Positions 42,847-52,638 of a DNA stretch of 64,000 bases are shown piece after piece. Each line of letters begins with the position of its first letter. The stretch's first letter is position 1. Location: NCBI GenBank assembly GCA_021646415.1, contig SOEU01000001.1:1-64000 (forward strand), written 5' to 3'. The notes under the pieces are model-generated. The model had not been told where the DNA came from. It made no database searches and saw nothing but the letters and a program-made list of their open reading frames with translations. The translations under genes were made by a program, and so were the position numbers. The DNA comes from Candidatus Brocadia sp. GTDB lineage: Bacteria; Planctomycetota; Brocadiia; Brocadiales; Brocadiaceae.

Positions 42847-44162
42847 ATTCTTCTCAGGATATTTATTTCCGCAGATTTACGATAAATATCTTCCATTTTG
42901 TGTGTAATGATGTCCCACGTATAATGATCAAGCATCTTCCTTTTTCCCCATTGTCCCATACGGTTACTGAGTTCCCGGTCCTGGAGCAGAAGTAATACCT
43001 TTTCCGCTATCTCTTCAGGGTCCGGATTTACCAGAAATCCTCCCTCTCCGTTATTGGTAAGTTCTATTAAAGGAGGTATCCTTGCCCCGATAACCGGTTT
43101 TTCAAACATCCATGCCTCAAGAAACGTCCCCCCCAGGCTTTCCTCCATTGACGGCATGCAGAAGACGTCGCATGCCTTTAATAAGGCGGTTTTTTGGCTT
43201 TCTGATACAAAACCCAGGACTTTGATTCTCCGGTCGTTATACCGGTTGAATATCTCTTCTGAGTTACCCTCTTTTGGTCCGGCAAAGAAGAAATACGTGT
43301 CAGGCAGTTTCTTCCACACGAGGCGGGCCGCCATTAAAAGCTCTTCTATTCCTTTATATTCCACGTTGCGTCCAAGAAATAGTACCATCTTTTTATTTTT
43401 AAGATCATACTTTTGCTGAAAGTCTGATGTGGAATCATTGGCAACTAATGGCCCTACACCGACTTTATGTACTTTTTCGGCAGATATGCCATGCTGGACA
43501 AAAAAATTCTTTTCAAAATCGGTCATGGCAATAAGAACATCTGCTGCGAAGGATACTTTGTACCAGAAATAATCTGTCCAGCCTCTCGGGCTGAGATAAA
43601 GTTGCGGGTTGTACAGAAATGGCTTATTGCCGGCTCTGCTTTCTTTCATTTCTTTAAGCCAGTCTTTGTGATACAGGTGAAGTACGGGGGTATAAACAAA
43701 GGGTATCCCAAGCCTTCTTGCAGCCTTAAATGCTGCGTAGCCAAAGTAGGAGACGCCTCCGTGAATGCAGTGCAAAATATCAGAACCCGTTATCAGCCCG
43801 ATTAATTTCTTCATATAAAAATTTGACAGCATTTCCATTGCCAACCTGATAATCATGTCAGGCAGTTTTGGGCTTTGTATTCTGACGAGAGGCAAGTTCA
43901 TGGATTTTTCTATCAGACTTAATGGCAATCTGGTTACCTTTGCCTTGTTATCATGGTATTCCGTTGCATGTGCGGAAGCATTCCGTATACATGCCACCCA
44001 GAGTTCGTGAGAAAGCTTATCCTCCTGGTTATCAATTAAGGTTATGACCCGTATGTCATGCCTCTCGGATAGCCTCCTGACAAGTTCGTGGGTATGCAGT
44101 TCACACCCGCCTACTGCCGGCCAGTATACCGGTAACACATACGTAATTTTTAAAGGGGCCAT
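42843..44162 (-). CDS. Family 4 glycosyltransferase
   Basis: A 439-residue GT-B enzyme: ITYVLPVYWPAVGGCELHTH with the G-G-x-E loop at the N-terminus, LDIIRL-like linker, MVLFLGRNVEYKGIEELLMA and the donor-site motif MEESLGGTFLEAWMFEKPVIG. The first Glu of E-x7-E is within EESLGGTFLE. It starts at ATG and its stop overlaps the flavoprotein start (ATGA). It probably adds one sugar to a lipid-linked chain at the inner membrane. Confidence 0.88.
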   Translation of the reverse strand: MAPLKITYVLPVYWPAVGGCELHTHELVRRLSERHDIRVITLIDNQEDKLSHELWVACIRNASAHATEYHDNKAKVTRLPLSLIEKSMNLPLVRIQSPKLPDMIIRLAMEMLSNFYMKKLIGLITGSDILHCIHGGVSYFGYAAFKAARRLGIPFVYTPVLHLYHKDWLKEMKESRAGNKPFLYNPQLYLSPRGWTDYFWYKVSFAADVLIAMTDFEKNFFVQHGISAEKVHKVGVGPLVANDSTSDFQQKYDLKNKKMVLFLGRNVEYKGIEELLMAARLVWKKLPDTYFFFAGPKEGNSEEIFNRYNDRRIKVLGFVSESQKTALLKACDVFCMPSMEESLGGTFLEAWMFEKPVIGARIPPLIELTNNGEGGFLVNPDPEEIAEKVLLLLQDRELSNRMGQWGKRKMLDHYTWDIITHKMEDIYRKSAEINILRRI

Positions 44163-44529
44163 ATTGTCCAGGAAATTTTACTATTCGGGGGTGGCACGGA
44201 CAGACTCTTTGCCGTGTTGAACATGCACAGTGTTATTTGTGTCAAATAAATTATAAGCTATAAGACATGGCCGGTTCACCCTTGCATTGAATCAGTGAAA
44301 AAATGCTGCCAAGGCCTACTTCAAAGCTAAGGAATTTCAAACAAAAATTTCCTCCCCCTGTTCCCCGCTGGTTGGGGTGAAGGGGAGGGACTCCTGTCTG
44401 GAGAATTTGTATTTAAAGTCGCCAAATGCCCAATTGATGCGGAGTCAGGAGTTAACTCCTGACTCCGTAAAAACACTCCCCACCCCTCTTTTTAGAGGGG
44501 CGCTTAAAAGCCGCTGCCGCAGGCCTAAT
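44163..44529. other. Spacer with palindrome and GC-rich repeat relics
   Basis: No gene is visible in 367 bp. The right part has a perfect 28-bp palindrome (44440-44467) and a degenerate GC-rich repeat (about 44345-44395 and 44470-44520, with CCCCACCCCTC and AGAGGGGCGCTTAAAAG), related to the in-frame repeats of the defence island and to 1160-1215. Confidence 0.6.
44440..44467. repeat. Perfect 28-bp palindrome
   Basis: Bases 44440-44467 equal their reverse complement, centred on GTTAAC (44451-44456), with arms CGGAGTCAGGA and its complement. No T-run follows. It lies about 60 bp past the stop of the 44530-45741 gene. Confidence 0.75.
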
Positions 44530-45741
44530 TTAATATCCACATTTGCCTTTAATTGCTTCTTCATAAACCGTGAGGAGCCTTGTAACGTGTATCTCTTTGC
44601 GGTAAAGTTTGTTTACCCGTTGCTGACCTTCAAGTCCCATCTTCTTTGCCAGGGAAGCGTCTTCCAGCAATTGAGAAATCCTATCGGACAATTCTCTCAC
44701 ATCGCCCCTCCGAACAAGAAAACCCGTTTCGTTATGGATAAGCCACTCCCTTATCCCCCCCGAGTCAAAGGCAACCACGGGTTTCCCGAAAGACATGGCC
44801 TCAATTCCCACAAGACCAAATGATTCGGGAACTATTGACGGTATAACAACCACCGTGCAGGCTGCATAGTGTTTATTCAATTCCTCTTTTGATAAATTGC
44901 CAGGGAAATGAATCCGATCATTCAGTCCCAGTTTATGAACAAGGATAGTCGCCTCTTCCCGCATGTAGCCTTCTCCAATAATCTCTGCCATCCAATTCCG
45001 TTCTTTTAAAAGGCTAAGACATTCTATAAAGTGCAGAATACCTTTAATCCTGTAAAATTTTCCAACAAAGAGGATCTTTTTGCTCCTGCTATCCTTGATC
45101 TCTTTTTCTTGAATTGGGACTTTATCGATAAAGTGGGGTATTACTGCAATGTTGTCTTTCAAAAAACCGTTCCTGACCAGTTGTTCTTTCATATAAGAAC
45201 TGGGAACTATAATTTTATCGATACTTTTTGAAATCCTGAGTTCATAAATCATCAGTAAGAACTTATAAAGATTCCAGAAAGGATTTCTCTTCTCAGGATA
45301 AAAGGGATAACAGCCGTTTTTAAAACATTTCAACCCCATTGGATAATTACAGATTTCGCCGGAGTCTGGTATCACCTTCCATTTGAACCCGGGACAAATA
45401 AGGCGAACGTCATGAACAGTTTTGACAACAGGTTTTGCTCTCAGAAGATATTTTAAGATGAACGGACTGAGAAAAAATTGGGTATTATGGAGATGCACAA
45501 TATCAGGATTTTCCTTTTTCAGTATTTCTTTCAGTAAACCCTGTGTTTGTAAACTGCTTCGTAACCCATACGAGCATTTTATAAAATATTCCTTCCTTCC
45601 CGGAACATGTATTGACTCTTTTTCAGAAGAAATGATAATGATTTCATGGCCCATTTCTTCGAGGGCTTTACAAATAGTAAACAGATATTGTTCTGTTCCG
45701 CCAAAGTCGCCATAGTACTCATTGATGTGCGCGATCTTCAA
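44530..45741 (-). CDS. Family 4 glycosyltransferase
   Basis: A 403-residue GT-B enzyme starting at TTG: KIAHINEYYGDFGGTEQYLF (G-G-x-E loop), LHNTQFFLSPFILKYLL, KKILFVGKFYRIKGI and the E-x7-E donor site VPESFGLVGIEAMSFGKPVV. The middle shows a cysteine-bearing insert (CPGFKWKVIPDSGEIC). It begins 2 bp after the GNAT stop on the same strand, with only a poor ribosome-binding site, so translation probably depends on coupling with the GNAT gene. Confidence 0.87.
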   Translation of the reverse strand: MKIAHINEYYGDFGGTEQYLFTICKALEEMGHEIIIISSEKESIHVPGRKEYFIKCSYGLRSSLQTQGLLKEILKKENPDIVHLHNTQFFLSPFILKYLLRAKPVVKTVHDVRLICPGFKWKVIPDSGEICNYPMGLKCFKNGCYPFYPEKRNPFWNLYKFLLMIYELRISKSIDKIIVPSSYMKEQLVRNGFLKDNIAVIPHFIDKVPIQEKEIKDSRSKKILFVGKFYRIKGILHFIECLSLLKERNWMAEIIGEGYMREEATILVHKLGLNDRIHFPGNLSKEELNKHYAACTVVVIPSIVPESFGLVGIEAMSFGKPVVAFDSGGIREWLIHNETGFLVRRGDVRELSDRISQLLEDASLAKKMGLEGQQRVNKLYRKEIHVTRLLTVYEEAIKGKCGY

Positions 45742-45743
45742 CC

Positions 45744-46808
45744 TTAAAACCCATCCGTATCACCATAGGTGAGATGCCAGTTTTTCTGATTCAGGAGGTA
45801 TTCCATATCAATCTCGCCTGTCAGGGGTGTAACCACTACCCGGATAGGTCTGATATCTTGGTGTTCCCTGAAACCTATCCTTTTGAGGTGTATACTCAGC
45901 GGGTCCTGCCTCAAAAGACCACACAAGACATAATCAACACCCTGCTTAATAAAAAATTTCAAGCAACTTGCCGCGAGAGGTGCAATTTTATCATTACGGC
46001 AGAAGATGTCCATTATATAACCTATCCTTACATCCTTGTAATTCTCTATTCTGGCGACCGCATATCCAGTTACCTCATCTCCGTCTTCTTTTATAAAAAT
46101 CCGGTATCGTTTGTCCCTGTATCTCCAGTTTAAATATGACATGTTTCTCGCAGTCATAATTTTGTATCTTTCCTTGATACTGTTCCAGAACGTGTCTATT
46201 CTTTCATCAAATGCATCAACTGCTTTTACAACAGTGCCTTTATCCAGCCTTCTCATAAAAATCTCGAAGCGGTAAAATGTTTTACTGAGATGGTGAAATA
46301 GATTTATTATCCAGTCAGGGCACCATGCAATGTTTCTTTTCAATGCATTCCTCAGACTCAATCTTTTAAACAATTGAACCATTTCTCCCAGGTCTTTATA
46401 CCCGAGAAATCTCTTCCCGACCATGTATGCCGCTTCATTGGGAAAACCAAAGCCAAATAAGGCTATTCCATTAAGGTATTTAGCGTGCAGGTCGCAGAGT
46501 TTGCCGATAAGATTTATACCGGCTTTTGCTGAGGGGTCTATCATAGTATCTACTGGTTGTGCTGACGTAACCATGCGGTTGCCATACATCAACTCCGTTG
46601 CCAGACTGGCATACTGACCGATTATCATGCCATTTCTCTCAGCAACAACGATCCAGCCTTCCGGGTCTTTGCCGGCGGGATTATCACGAAATTTCCAATT
46701 CCATTCCTCAGGTGTCCTCGATTTATGAAATACATGGTTAAATAGGTTATTAATGGCTTTTTCGTCTCCTTGTCTGTATGGCCTGATTGTTACCGGTGTA
46801 TCTACCAT
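45744..46808 (-). CDS. GNAT-family acetyltransferase
   Basis: The N-terminal GNAT fold reads VTIRPYRQGDEKAINNLFNH, then WNWKFRDNPAGKDPEGWIVV and ERNGMIIGQYASLAT. A second GNAT-like half follows (MSYLNWRYRDKRY, VRIGYIMDIFC, FIKQGVDYVLCGLL), so it is a double-GNAT or FemAB-like protein of 354 residues. Family members transfer acyl groups from CoA or tRNA donors. Beside glycosyltransferases and a PIG-L deacetylase it could acetylate an amino sugar, but that is inference. It overlaps the PIG-L gene by 7 bp. Confidence 0.72.
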   Translation of the reverse strand: MVDTPVTIRPYRQGDEKAINNLFNHVFHKSRTPEEWNWKFRDNPAGKDPEGWIVVAERNGMIIGQYASLATELMYGNRMVTSAQPVDTMIDPSAKAGINLIGKLCDLHAKYLNGIALFGFGFPNEAAYMVGKRFLGYKDLGEMVQLFKRLSLRNALKRNIAWCPDWIINLFHHLSKTFYRFEIFMRRLDKGTVVKAVDAFDERIDTFWNSIKERYKIMTARNMSYLNWRYRDKRYRIFIKEDGDEVTGYAVARIENYKDVRIGYIMDIFCRNDKIAPLAASCLKFFIKQGVDYVLCGLLRQDPLSIHLKRIGFREHQDIRPIRVVVTPLTGEIDMEYLLNQKNWHLTYGDTDGF

Positions 46809-47554
46809 CCTATTGTCACTCCAAGTCTTCGGTATTCACGCGATGGGCAGGCGATAAATAGTTCAGCATATCCATTTTCGCCATTCATCGCCGAATGGTA
46901 CCTCGAGATTCCCTTAACAGCTTCAGTAAAATCAACGACTTCCAGTTGTGATTTATGTTCATGTAAGGCCAGAATTTTTGTGTGTAAACAGGTGGTTATG
47001 TCTGAGACTACATTAAATGCGGGCAGCGGTGTCCATATCCCGTACGAATAGCACATACAGGAAGCAACCGATTTTGATGTCGAAAAGAATATCTGACTGG
47101 TTGCAATATGGTCGTGATGGTTATCGAGAAAAAACGGAAGGAAGACCGCCTCTGGCTTAAGGTCTCCGAGTATTTCAGAAAGCTCTTTGATGGTTCCAGG
47201 AGAAGTGCGGAGCTCAGAGTCTCTGTTCTCGAGGAATAGAAGTCTATTAATACCAATAATCGCCCCTGCTCTCCTTGCCTCTTCTTTTCTTATAGATACC
47301 AATTTATCTTCCCTGTGCCGGATATTTCCTTTCCTGCCATCGGTCATGTATACCACGGTGATCTCCGCGCCCATCTGGTGGTACCGATGGAGAGTTCCCC
47401 CGCATCCGATAATGTCATCATCGGGATGAGGGGAAAGCACGAGGACTCTCTTTTCTTTCAGGCCATCGACTTTCGGCATTCTCAGGTAGGGAAAGATATC
47501 TATGAACTGGCGTATCCTCGCGGGGAGGAAGTTTTTATAGATGAATCTGAGCAT
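46802..47554 (-). CDS. PIG-L/LmbE family deacetylase
   Basis: The zinc-binding signature VLVLSPHPDDDIIGCGGTLH (residues 35-54) identifies the PIG-L/LmbE family, which removes N-acetyl groups from GlcNAc-type sugars. The other zinc ligand region reads FFLDNHHDHIATSQIFF near residue 140. It lies upstream of a GNAT and two GT4 genes, so it probably prepares an amino sugar for further modification. The 250-residue length is normal. Confidence 0.88.
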   Translation of the reverse strand: MLRFIYKNFLPARIRQFIDIFPYLRMPKVDGLKEKRVLVLSPHPDDDIIGCGGTLHRYHQMGAEITVVYMTDGRKGNIRHREDKLVSIRKEEARRAGAIIGINRLLFLENRDSELRTSPGTIKELSEILGDLKPEAVFLPFFLDNHHDHIATSQIFFSTSKSVASCMCYSYGIWTPLPAFNVVSDITTCLHTKILALHEHKSQLEVVDFTEAVKGISRYHSAMNGENGYAELFIACPSREYRRLGVTIGW

Positions 47555-47601
47555 TTTCTCGTCTGTTTCTAAGGTTCAAAATCGAGAAATTCAATAGTAG
47601 C

Positions 47602-49272
47602 TTACCCTATATATCCGAGATCCCGTAAGGATTCTTTAATCTTTTCTGATTCTTCGCCGGAGTAAATACCTTTATCATGGCTTGGACTTATTTCTGAAGT
47701 TGGGGAATATCGCATTGGATTTTCATTGATAAATTCCTTCTCAAAGGCATCTATTAATACTTTTCCATCCATATCGTCCGGTACCGGAAGACCTGTTGCA
47801 TAGAGGATAGTAGGAGCCGCATCAATAATCTTACATCCTTCCAAAGTTACATTCTTTTTTATGCCATCTCCTTTTATTATAAATATACCATTCATGCGAT
47901 GGGTTGCAGAATTCCTGTCGTCTGTCCTGAAAAGCTTCTTGTAATGAATCTCCCTGTGAGAAAGATATGTGCCGCCTTTCATTACAAAACTTAAGTCTGG
48001 AGCATGGTTTATATAAGGTCCATGGTATATTTCTTCCTTTTTATATATTTTATCAAAAACCTTTTGACCTGTTTCTGGATCTACAATCTGATACATTTTG
48101 TCTCTTATGAAATCTCTAATTTCTTCATATTCATAACCGGGTTCAACAATACCCATAGGCTCTCTTCCTTTCAGGTTTATATACAATCCTTGTTCTGTGT
48201 AATTGGCTGCATATGCCTTGGTTCTTGTCCAGTCAATAAAGTAAGAAAGCTTCAGTCCATCCCGTGGGTCAACCAGATCTTTCAAAACACGATACGAATT
48301 CATGGGAATCGTCCATTCTATTCCGGGATGCTTCAATTTTTTCAGTACTTTGTAAACGACGTGCGGAAGTTTAAACCGCAAAAAGGGGAAAAATCCTCTT
48401 TTTAAACGCAGCAAGCCCTCTTCCATAAGCCACTTATTCAGGTAGAATGCCTTATGCTCCGGCCCCATACCATGATCCGAAACAACAACCACCTTTGTTG
48501 AATCGTTGAGCCTATCAAGGATCTTGCCGATAGAGGTATCGATTTTTTTGTAAAAATCCGGAATCACAGAAGCATATTTCTTTGCCTTATCGGGATCATA
48601 TCGTGGGTGTGTTTTATCAGAATATTTCCAGAAACGATGCTGAATAAGATCTATAGAACTAAACACAACCATAAAGAAGTCCCAGGAATACTTGTCCATA
48701 AGATAGAAGAGGATTTCTTCTCTTTTCTTGTGTATCCGATCCCACTGATCGATATAATTATCTAATTCATGTGAATAGACCCCCATTAGATTTCCATAGG
48801 CTACATGGTATTCCCCAAAGTTCTCTTTAATCTCTTTGATAAGTTCCGGTGGGTGAGTAAATCCACAATTTACATCAAGACCAAATTGTAATCCGGGTAT
48901 AATAAATCCATTTACTTTTTCAGGAGGATAAGTAATCGGAACATTTATAACACCGATTTTTTTATTCGCTTCAGACAACAAAGACCAGATAGTCCTGGCT
49001 TTTATATAACCTGAATGTAAAACAGGTCTCTCATAGCCAAAGAAAGGGGATGCGTAAAAATCAAATACTCCATGTTTACCCGGATTCTTCCCTGTCATAA
49101 AAGATACCCATGCCGGCGGGGTTACCGGAGGAATTGTAGACTCTAATGCCCCGGAACACCCTTCTTTCACCAGTCTTGTAAAATTAGGAAGATGCCCCTC
49201 TTTTGCAAGAGGTGTTATGACATCAAATGTTCCGGAATCAATTCCTATTACAAAAATCTTATCTTTTTTCAT
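47602..49272 (-). CDS. Alkaline phosphatase-superfamily enzyme (phosphodiesterase/transferase type)
   Basis: The alkaline-phosphatase-superfamily landmarks are present: VIGIDSGTFDVITP (metal Asp), TPPAWVSFMTGKNPGKHGVF (nucleophile region), VVVVSDHGMGPEH (Asp and His ligands) and HRMNGIFIIKG. It resembles PF01663 type I phosphodiesterases. A paralogue with the same order lies at 50917-52587, and the two flank a radical SAM gene. I chose the ATG at 49272, which overlaps the radical SAM stop by 14 bp. In glycan loci such enzymes may transfer or remove phospho-groups; substrate unknown. Confidence 0.85.
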   Translation of the reverse strand: MKKDKIFVIGIDSGTFDVITPLAKEGHLPNFTRLVKEGCSGALESTIPPVTPPAWVSFMTGKNPGKHGVFDFYASPFFGYERPVLHSGYIKARTIWSLLSEANKKIGVINVPITYPPEKVNGFIIPGLQFGLDVNCGFTHPPELIKEIKENFGEYHVAYGNLMGVYSHELDNYIDQWDRIHKKREEILFYLMDKYSWDFFMVVFSSIDLIQHRFWKYSDKTHPRYDPDKAKKYASVIPDFYKKIDTSIGKILDRLNDSTKVVVVSDHGMGPEHKAFYLNKWLMEEGLLRLKRGFFPFLRFKLPHVVYKVLKKLKHPGIEWTIPMNSYRVLKDLVDPRDGLKLSYFIDWTRTKAYAANYTEQGLYINLKGREPMGIVEPGYEYEEIRDFIRDKMYQIVDPETGQKVFDKIYKKEEIYHGPYINHAPDLSFVMKGGTYLSHREIHYKKLFRTDDRNSATHRMNGIFIIKGDGIKKNVTLEGCKIIDAAPTILYATGLPVPDDMDGKVLIDAFEKEFINENPMRYSPTSEISPSHDKGIYSGEESEKIKESLRDLGYIG

Positions 49273-50767
49273 TTTGCGGCTCAATTCTTATTTCCTGTAT
49301 CTTATCAACAGGGTGTGTGCGCCAGAGTGATTTTGGCGGAATTTTAGGGACCATCTTAATGCCTCTTTTTGTGAACTTTATTCCGTAATGTATTTCGATT
49401 TTATCCCGTGCTGTTCTTACAAAAACAGAAAACCTGTTCATGGTATAATAGAAAATTTTCCTGTGCAATCTGACAAGTTTTTGCAGGCTATGGTACTGTT
49501 CATAATACGGAGCCGGTAAATCCGATAACCAATACCTGTCATCGATAAAACCTTCACCTTTGGCCTTTGCATATTGTGCAGTTCCGGGAAAGATCATTAA
49601 TATTTGATTTACAATAACATCGGGTTTTATCACCCGCAAAATCTTCATTGTTTCGTTAATAGACCTGTCGTTCTCCCCGGGGTTTCCGACCATGATAAAA
49701 GCGCCGGTGGCTATGCCAGCCTTTTTTGTCAATTCAAATGCTTTTATGATCTTTTCTGTATCAGTTTTTTTTGAAACATTTTTCATTACTTCCCTGGATG
49801 CCGATTCAACGCCGTACATAATAAATTTACAACCCGCTTCCGCCGCCTTCCTCAGCATTTCTTCAGAAACATATCTCACCCCTGTTTCGAATCCCCAAAG
49901 TATATCTAACTTTCTCCTTAGTATTTCTTCAGATATAGCAATAACCCTCTTCTGATCTACAGAAAAAATATCATCAACAAAATCTATAATCTTGCAATTA
50001 TATTTATTTACGAGCATTTCTATCTCATCCACGACGTTTATAGCCGTCCTGTCCCTCCACTTCTGTCCCGACATTGCTGATACCGAGCAGAAGGAGCAGT
50101 TCCACGGACAACCTCTTGAAGTTATAATTGCAGCGCTTTTGTAGCTGGCATAGTGCTGGTAACCCAGGACACTAGCAACCTTTGTGTGAAGTTCCCAGCC
50201 CGCATACATGTCCAGGTCAAAGAAGTGATAGGCGGGAAAGGGAATTGTATCAAGATCTTTGATTAATTCCTGATTTTTTGTTTTCACAATGTTGCCATCT
50301 CTTTGAAAGGCGATGCCTTTTACATTCTCAATATCTTCGCCTGCTTCCCATGCCCTGACCAGGTGCAGAAAGGGATTCTCGCCCTCTCCCAATACTACGG
50401 CATCTACAGGAAAGTGATTTAACAACTGCTCATGCATCAGTGTTGCATGAGTTCCTCCCAGAACAATCCTGATCTCTTTATTAAGAGATTTCACCATGCG
50501 TATAAATCTGTAAATACTTGCCCTTTGGTCTGTCAGGCATGATATTCCCACAATATCAGGAGCATAGTCCTTCAGTATCTTCCCGAGATTGTCCCATGAC
50601 GTTTGATAGGCATCAACTGCTTTTACCTCATAACCCGCTTTCTCCAATACCGCAGCGATATATCCAATACCAATAGGCATGGTATACGTCTCTATCGGTT
50701 TTTCTTCAAGTATCCTTCGATATTTCCCATGATCAAAGACGGGTGGATTTACTAACAATGTCCTCAT
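49259..50767 (-). CDS. B12-binding radical SAM protein
   Basis: An N-terminal cobalamin-binding domain (LLVNPPVFDHGKYRRILEEK to VVLGEGENPF) is followed by the radical SAM core with SRGCPWNCSFCSV (CxxxCxxC), a KIIDFVDDIFSV strand and an FETGVRYVS strand. B12-dependent radical SAM enzymes of this type methylate or rearrange lipids, hopanoids or other unactivated carbons. I chose the ATG at 50767 over the upstream start because MRTLLVNPP is the usual beginning. It lies between two AP-superfamily paralogues. The substrate is not known. Confidence 0.88.
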   Translation of the reverse strand: MRTLLVNPPVFDHGKYRRILEEKPIETYTMPIGIGYIAAVLEKAGYEVKAVDAYQTSWDNLGKILKDYAPDIVGISCLTDQRASIYRFIRMVKSLNKEIRIVLGGTHATLMHEQLLNHFPVDAVVLGEGENPFLHLVRAWEAGEDIENVKGIAFQRDGNIVKTKNQELIKDLDTIPFPAYHFFDLDMYAGWELHTKVASVLGYQHYASYKSAAIITSRGCPWNCSFCSVSAMSGQKWRDRTAINVVDEIEMLVNKYNCKIIDFVDDIFSVDQKRVIAISEEILRRKLDILWGFETGVRYVSEEMLRKAAEAGCKFIMYGVESASREVMKNVSKKTDTEKIIKAFELTKKAGIATGAFIMVGNPGENDRSINETMKILRVIKPDVIVNQILMIFPGTAQYAKAKGEGFIDDRYWLSDLPAPYYEQYHSLQKLVRLHRKIFYYTMNRFSVFVRTARDKIEIHYGIKFTKRGIKMVPKIPPKSLWRTHPVDKIQEIRIEPQNEKR

Positions 50768-50916
50768 ATTCTTCTTTTTTTCTCCGTTTCCGAAAATAGA
50801 GTAGTCACCTGGATGCTTCGGTGTACCCTTTCGCTGCAAACAACTAAAGTATTTTCATGGTTTAAGGGTGTTGCTGCAGAGTTGTGACGACTGAGTCGGG
50901 CAGAATAAGACTTTTA

Positions 50917-52587
50917 TCAGAAATACCCAAGATCTCGCAAAGACCTTCTGATTTTTTCTGACTCCTCCTCATCAAAAACCCCCTCTCCTCTTTTTATCTT
51001 AATCTCAGCCGCTGGACTATGGGTGACAGGATTGTTTCCTAAATATTCTTGCGTAAATACTTCATTGAGTACCCTGCCATCCATGTCTTCAGGAACAGGT
51101 ATTCCTAAACAGTAAAGGATTGTAGGTGCGATATCGATAATATCAGCGGTGTTTACCGTATAATTTGTTTTAATGTCCTTCCCTTTCATGATAAGAATAC
51201 CTTCCATCCTGTGTGTGCCTGAGCTTTTGTTTGGCAAGCCGAAAAGTCCTTTGTGATATAATTCTTTTTGCATGAGATATTCAATGCCTTTTATTTTTAT
51301 AAATATGTCAGGGGCTTCATCAACAAAAGGACCGTAGTATACGTCTTCCTTTTTGCAGATCTCAATGTCTAAAGGCTTTCCATTCGACGGGTCTTTTATC
51401 TCCTTCAATTTTTTTAAGATCGAATCCCGGACTGCCTCATACTCTTTACCTCTTTCAACTATTCCTAATGGCTCCCTGCCCTTCAGGTTAATGTAGATGC
51501 CCTGTTCTAACTGACTTCCGGAGTATGCCGTAGTCTTTTTCCAGTTAACGAAGAACGGAATATTAAACCCTTCTCTCGGATCAATGACTTTTCCAAGGGT
51601 CTTGAGTTTATCCAAAGGAACTGTCCATGCCACGCCACGAAATCCGAGCCTTCTTAAAACCTTATAGAAGATATGGGGGAACCTTATCCGCCGTAAGGGG
51701 GAGAAAATCTTCCGAAAGGCGAGAAATCCCTGCTCGTGCAACCAATTATTCACGTAAAATGCACCTTTTTCCGGGCCAGCCCCGTGATCTGAAACGACAA
51801 TTACGGTGGCATCATCGCCAATTTTCTCTAATATTTCACCAATGGCTGCGTCTGTCATTTCATAAAATTCAGGAATAATATTTTCATATTTTCTCGATAT
51901 GGCAGGATCATATTGGGGGTGTTTTTTATCAAAAAATCTCCAGAAATGGTGCTGTATGACGTCGATACTATAGAATACCGGCATAAATACGTCCCATTCC
52001 TTCTGTTCCAGAAGGTAGAGGATCGCCTGTTTCCTTATCTCGAATATCTGTCTCCACTCCTCGATGAATCTGTCCAGGTTGTTTGTATAAAGACTTTCAA
52101 GATCTGCATACAAGACGCGATAATTGCCAAATCGCTCCCGTATCTCCTGCATGATCTCCGGGGGGTAGGCAAAGTTTCCACTCCCCTCGTCAAAAGATTG
52201 CTGCATTCCGGGAATTAAGAAACCATTCACCGTCTCAGGCGGGTAAGTCATCGGCAGGTTGATAACTCCAATCTTTAGTCCAATGTCAGAGAGTATTCTC
52301 CAAATAGTCTTTGCCTTAATGTATTTTGAATTCAATGCGGGCCTTATATAGCCATACGAAGGAGAGACATAAAAATTGAAAACCCCGTGTTTACCGGGGT
52401 TTTTCCCTGTCATAAAAGAAACCCATGCAGAAGGAGTCGCAGGAGGGATAGTTGATCTTAACGGTCCTGACGCTCCTCCCTCCATCATTCGGGATAAATT
52501 TGGCAACTTACCCTCTTTCAACAGTGGGTTTATGATATCGAATGTGGCGCTATCGATACCGATTATTACTAACTTTCCTTTATGCAT
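50917..52587 (-). CDS. Alkaline phosphatase-superfamily enzyme, paralogue
   Basis: Nearly collinear with the 47602-49272 protein: VIIGIDSATFDIINP, ATPSAWVSFMTGKNPGKHGV, VIVVSDHGAGPEKGAFYVN and GTHRMEGILIMKGKD. Both end in a similar ESEKIRRSLRDLGY tail, so they arose by duplication. I chose the ATG at 52587, with GAGG 12 bases upstream. Whether the two act on different phospho-groups cannot be told from sequence. A Wzx flippase gene follows upstream after about 50 bp. Confidence 0.85.
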   Translation of the reverse strand: MHKGKLVIIGIDSATFDIINPLLKEGKLPNLSRMMEGGASGPLRSTIPPATPSAWVSFMTGKNPGKHGVFNFYVSPSYGYIRPALNSKYIKAKTIWRILSDIGLKIGVINLPMTYPPETVNGFLIPGMQQSFDEGSGNFAYPPEIMQEIRERFGNYRVLYADLESLYTNNLDRFIEEWRQIFEIRKQAILYLLEQKEWDVFMPVFYSIDVIQHHFWRFFDKKHPQYDPAISRKYENIIPEFYEMTDAAIGEILEKIGDDATVIVVSDHGAGPEKGAFYVNNWLHEQGFLAFRKIFSPLRRIRFPHIFYKVLRRLGFRGVAWTVPLDKLKTLGKVIDPREGFNIPFFVNWKKTTAYSGSQLEQGIYINLKGREPLGIVERGKEYEAVRDSILKKLKEIKDPSNGKPLDIEICKKEDVYYGPFVDEAPDIFIKIKGIEYLMQKELYHKGLFGLPNKSSGTHRMEGILIMKGKDIKTNYTVNTADIIDIAPTILYCLGIPVPEDMDGRVLNEVFTQEYLGNNPVTHSPAAEIKIKRGEGVFDEEESEKIRRSLRDLGYF

Positions 52588-52638
52588 TTCGTGTTCAGAC
52601 CTCAATCAAGACAATGAAAATTTTCCTCTGTTTTCCAT

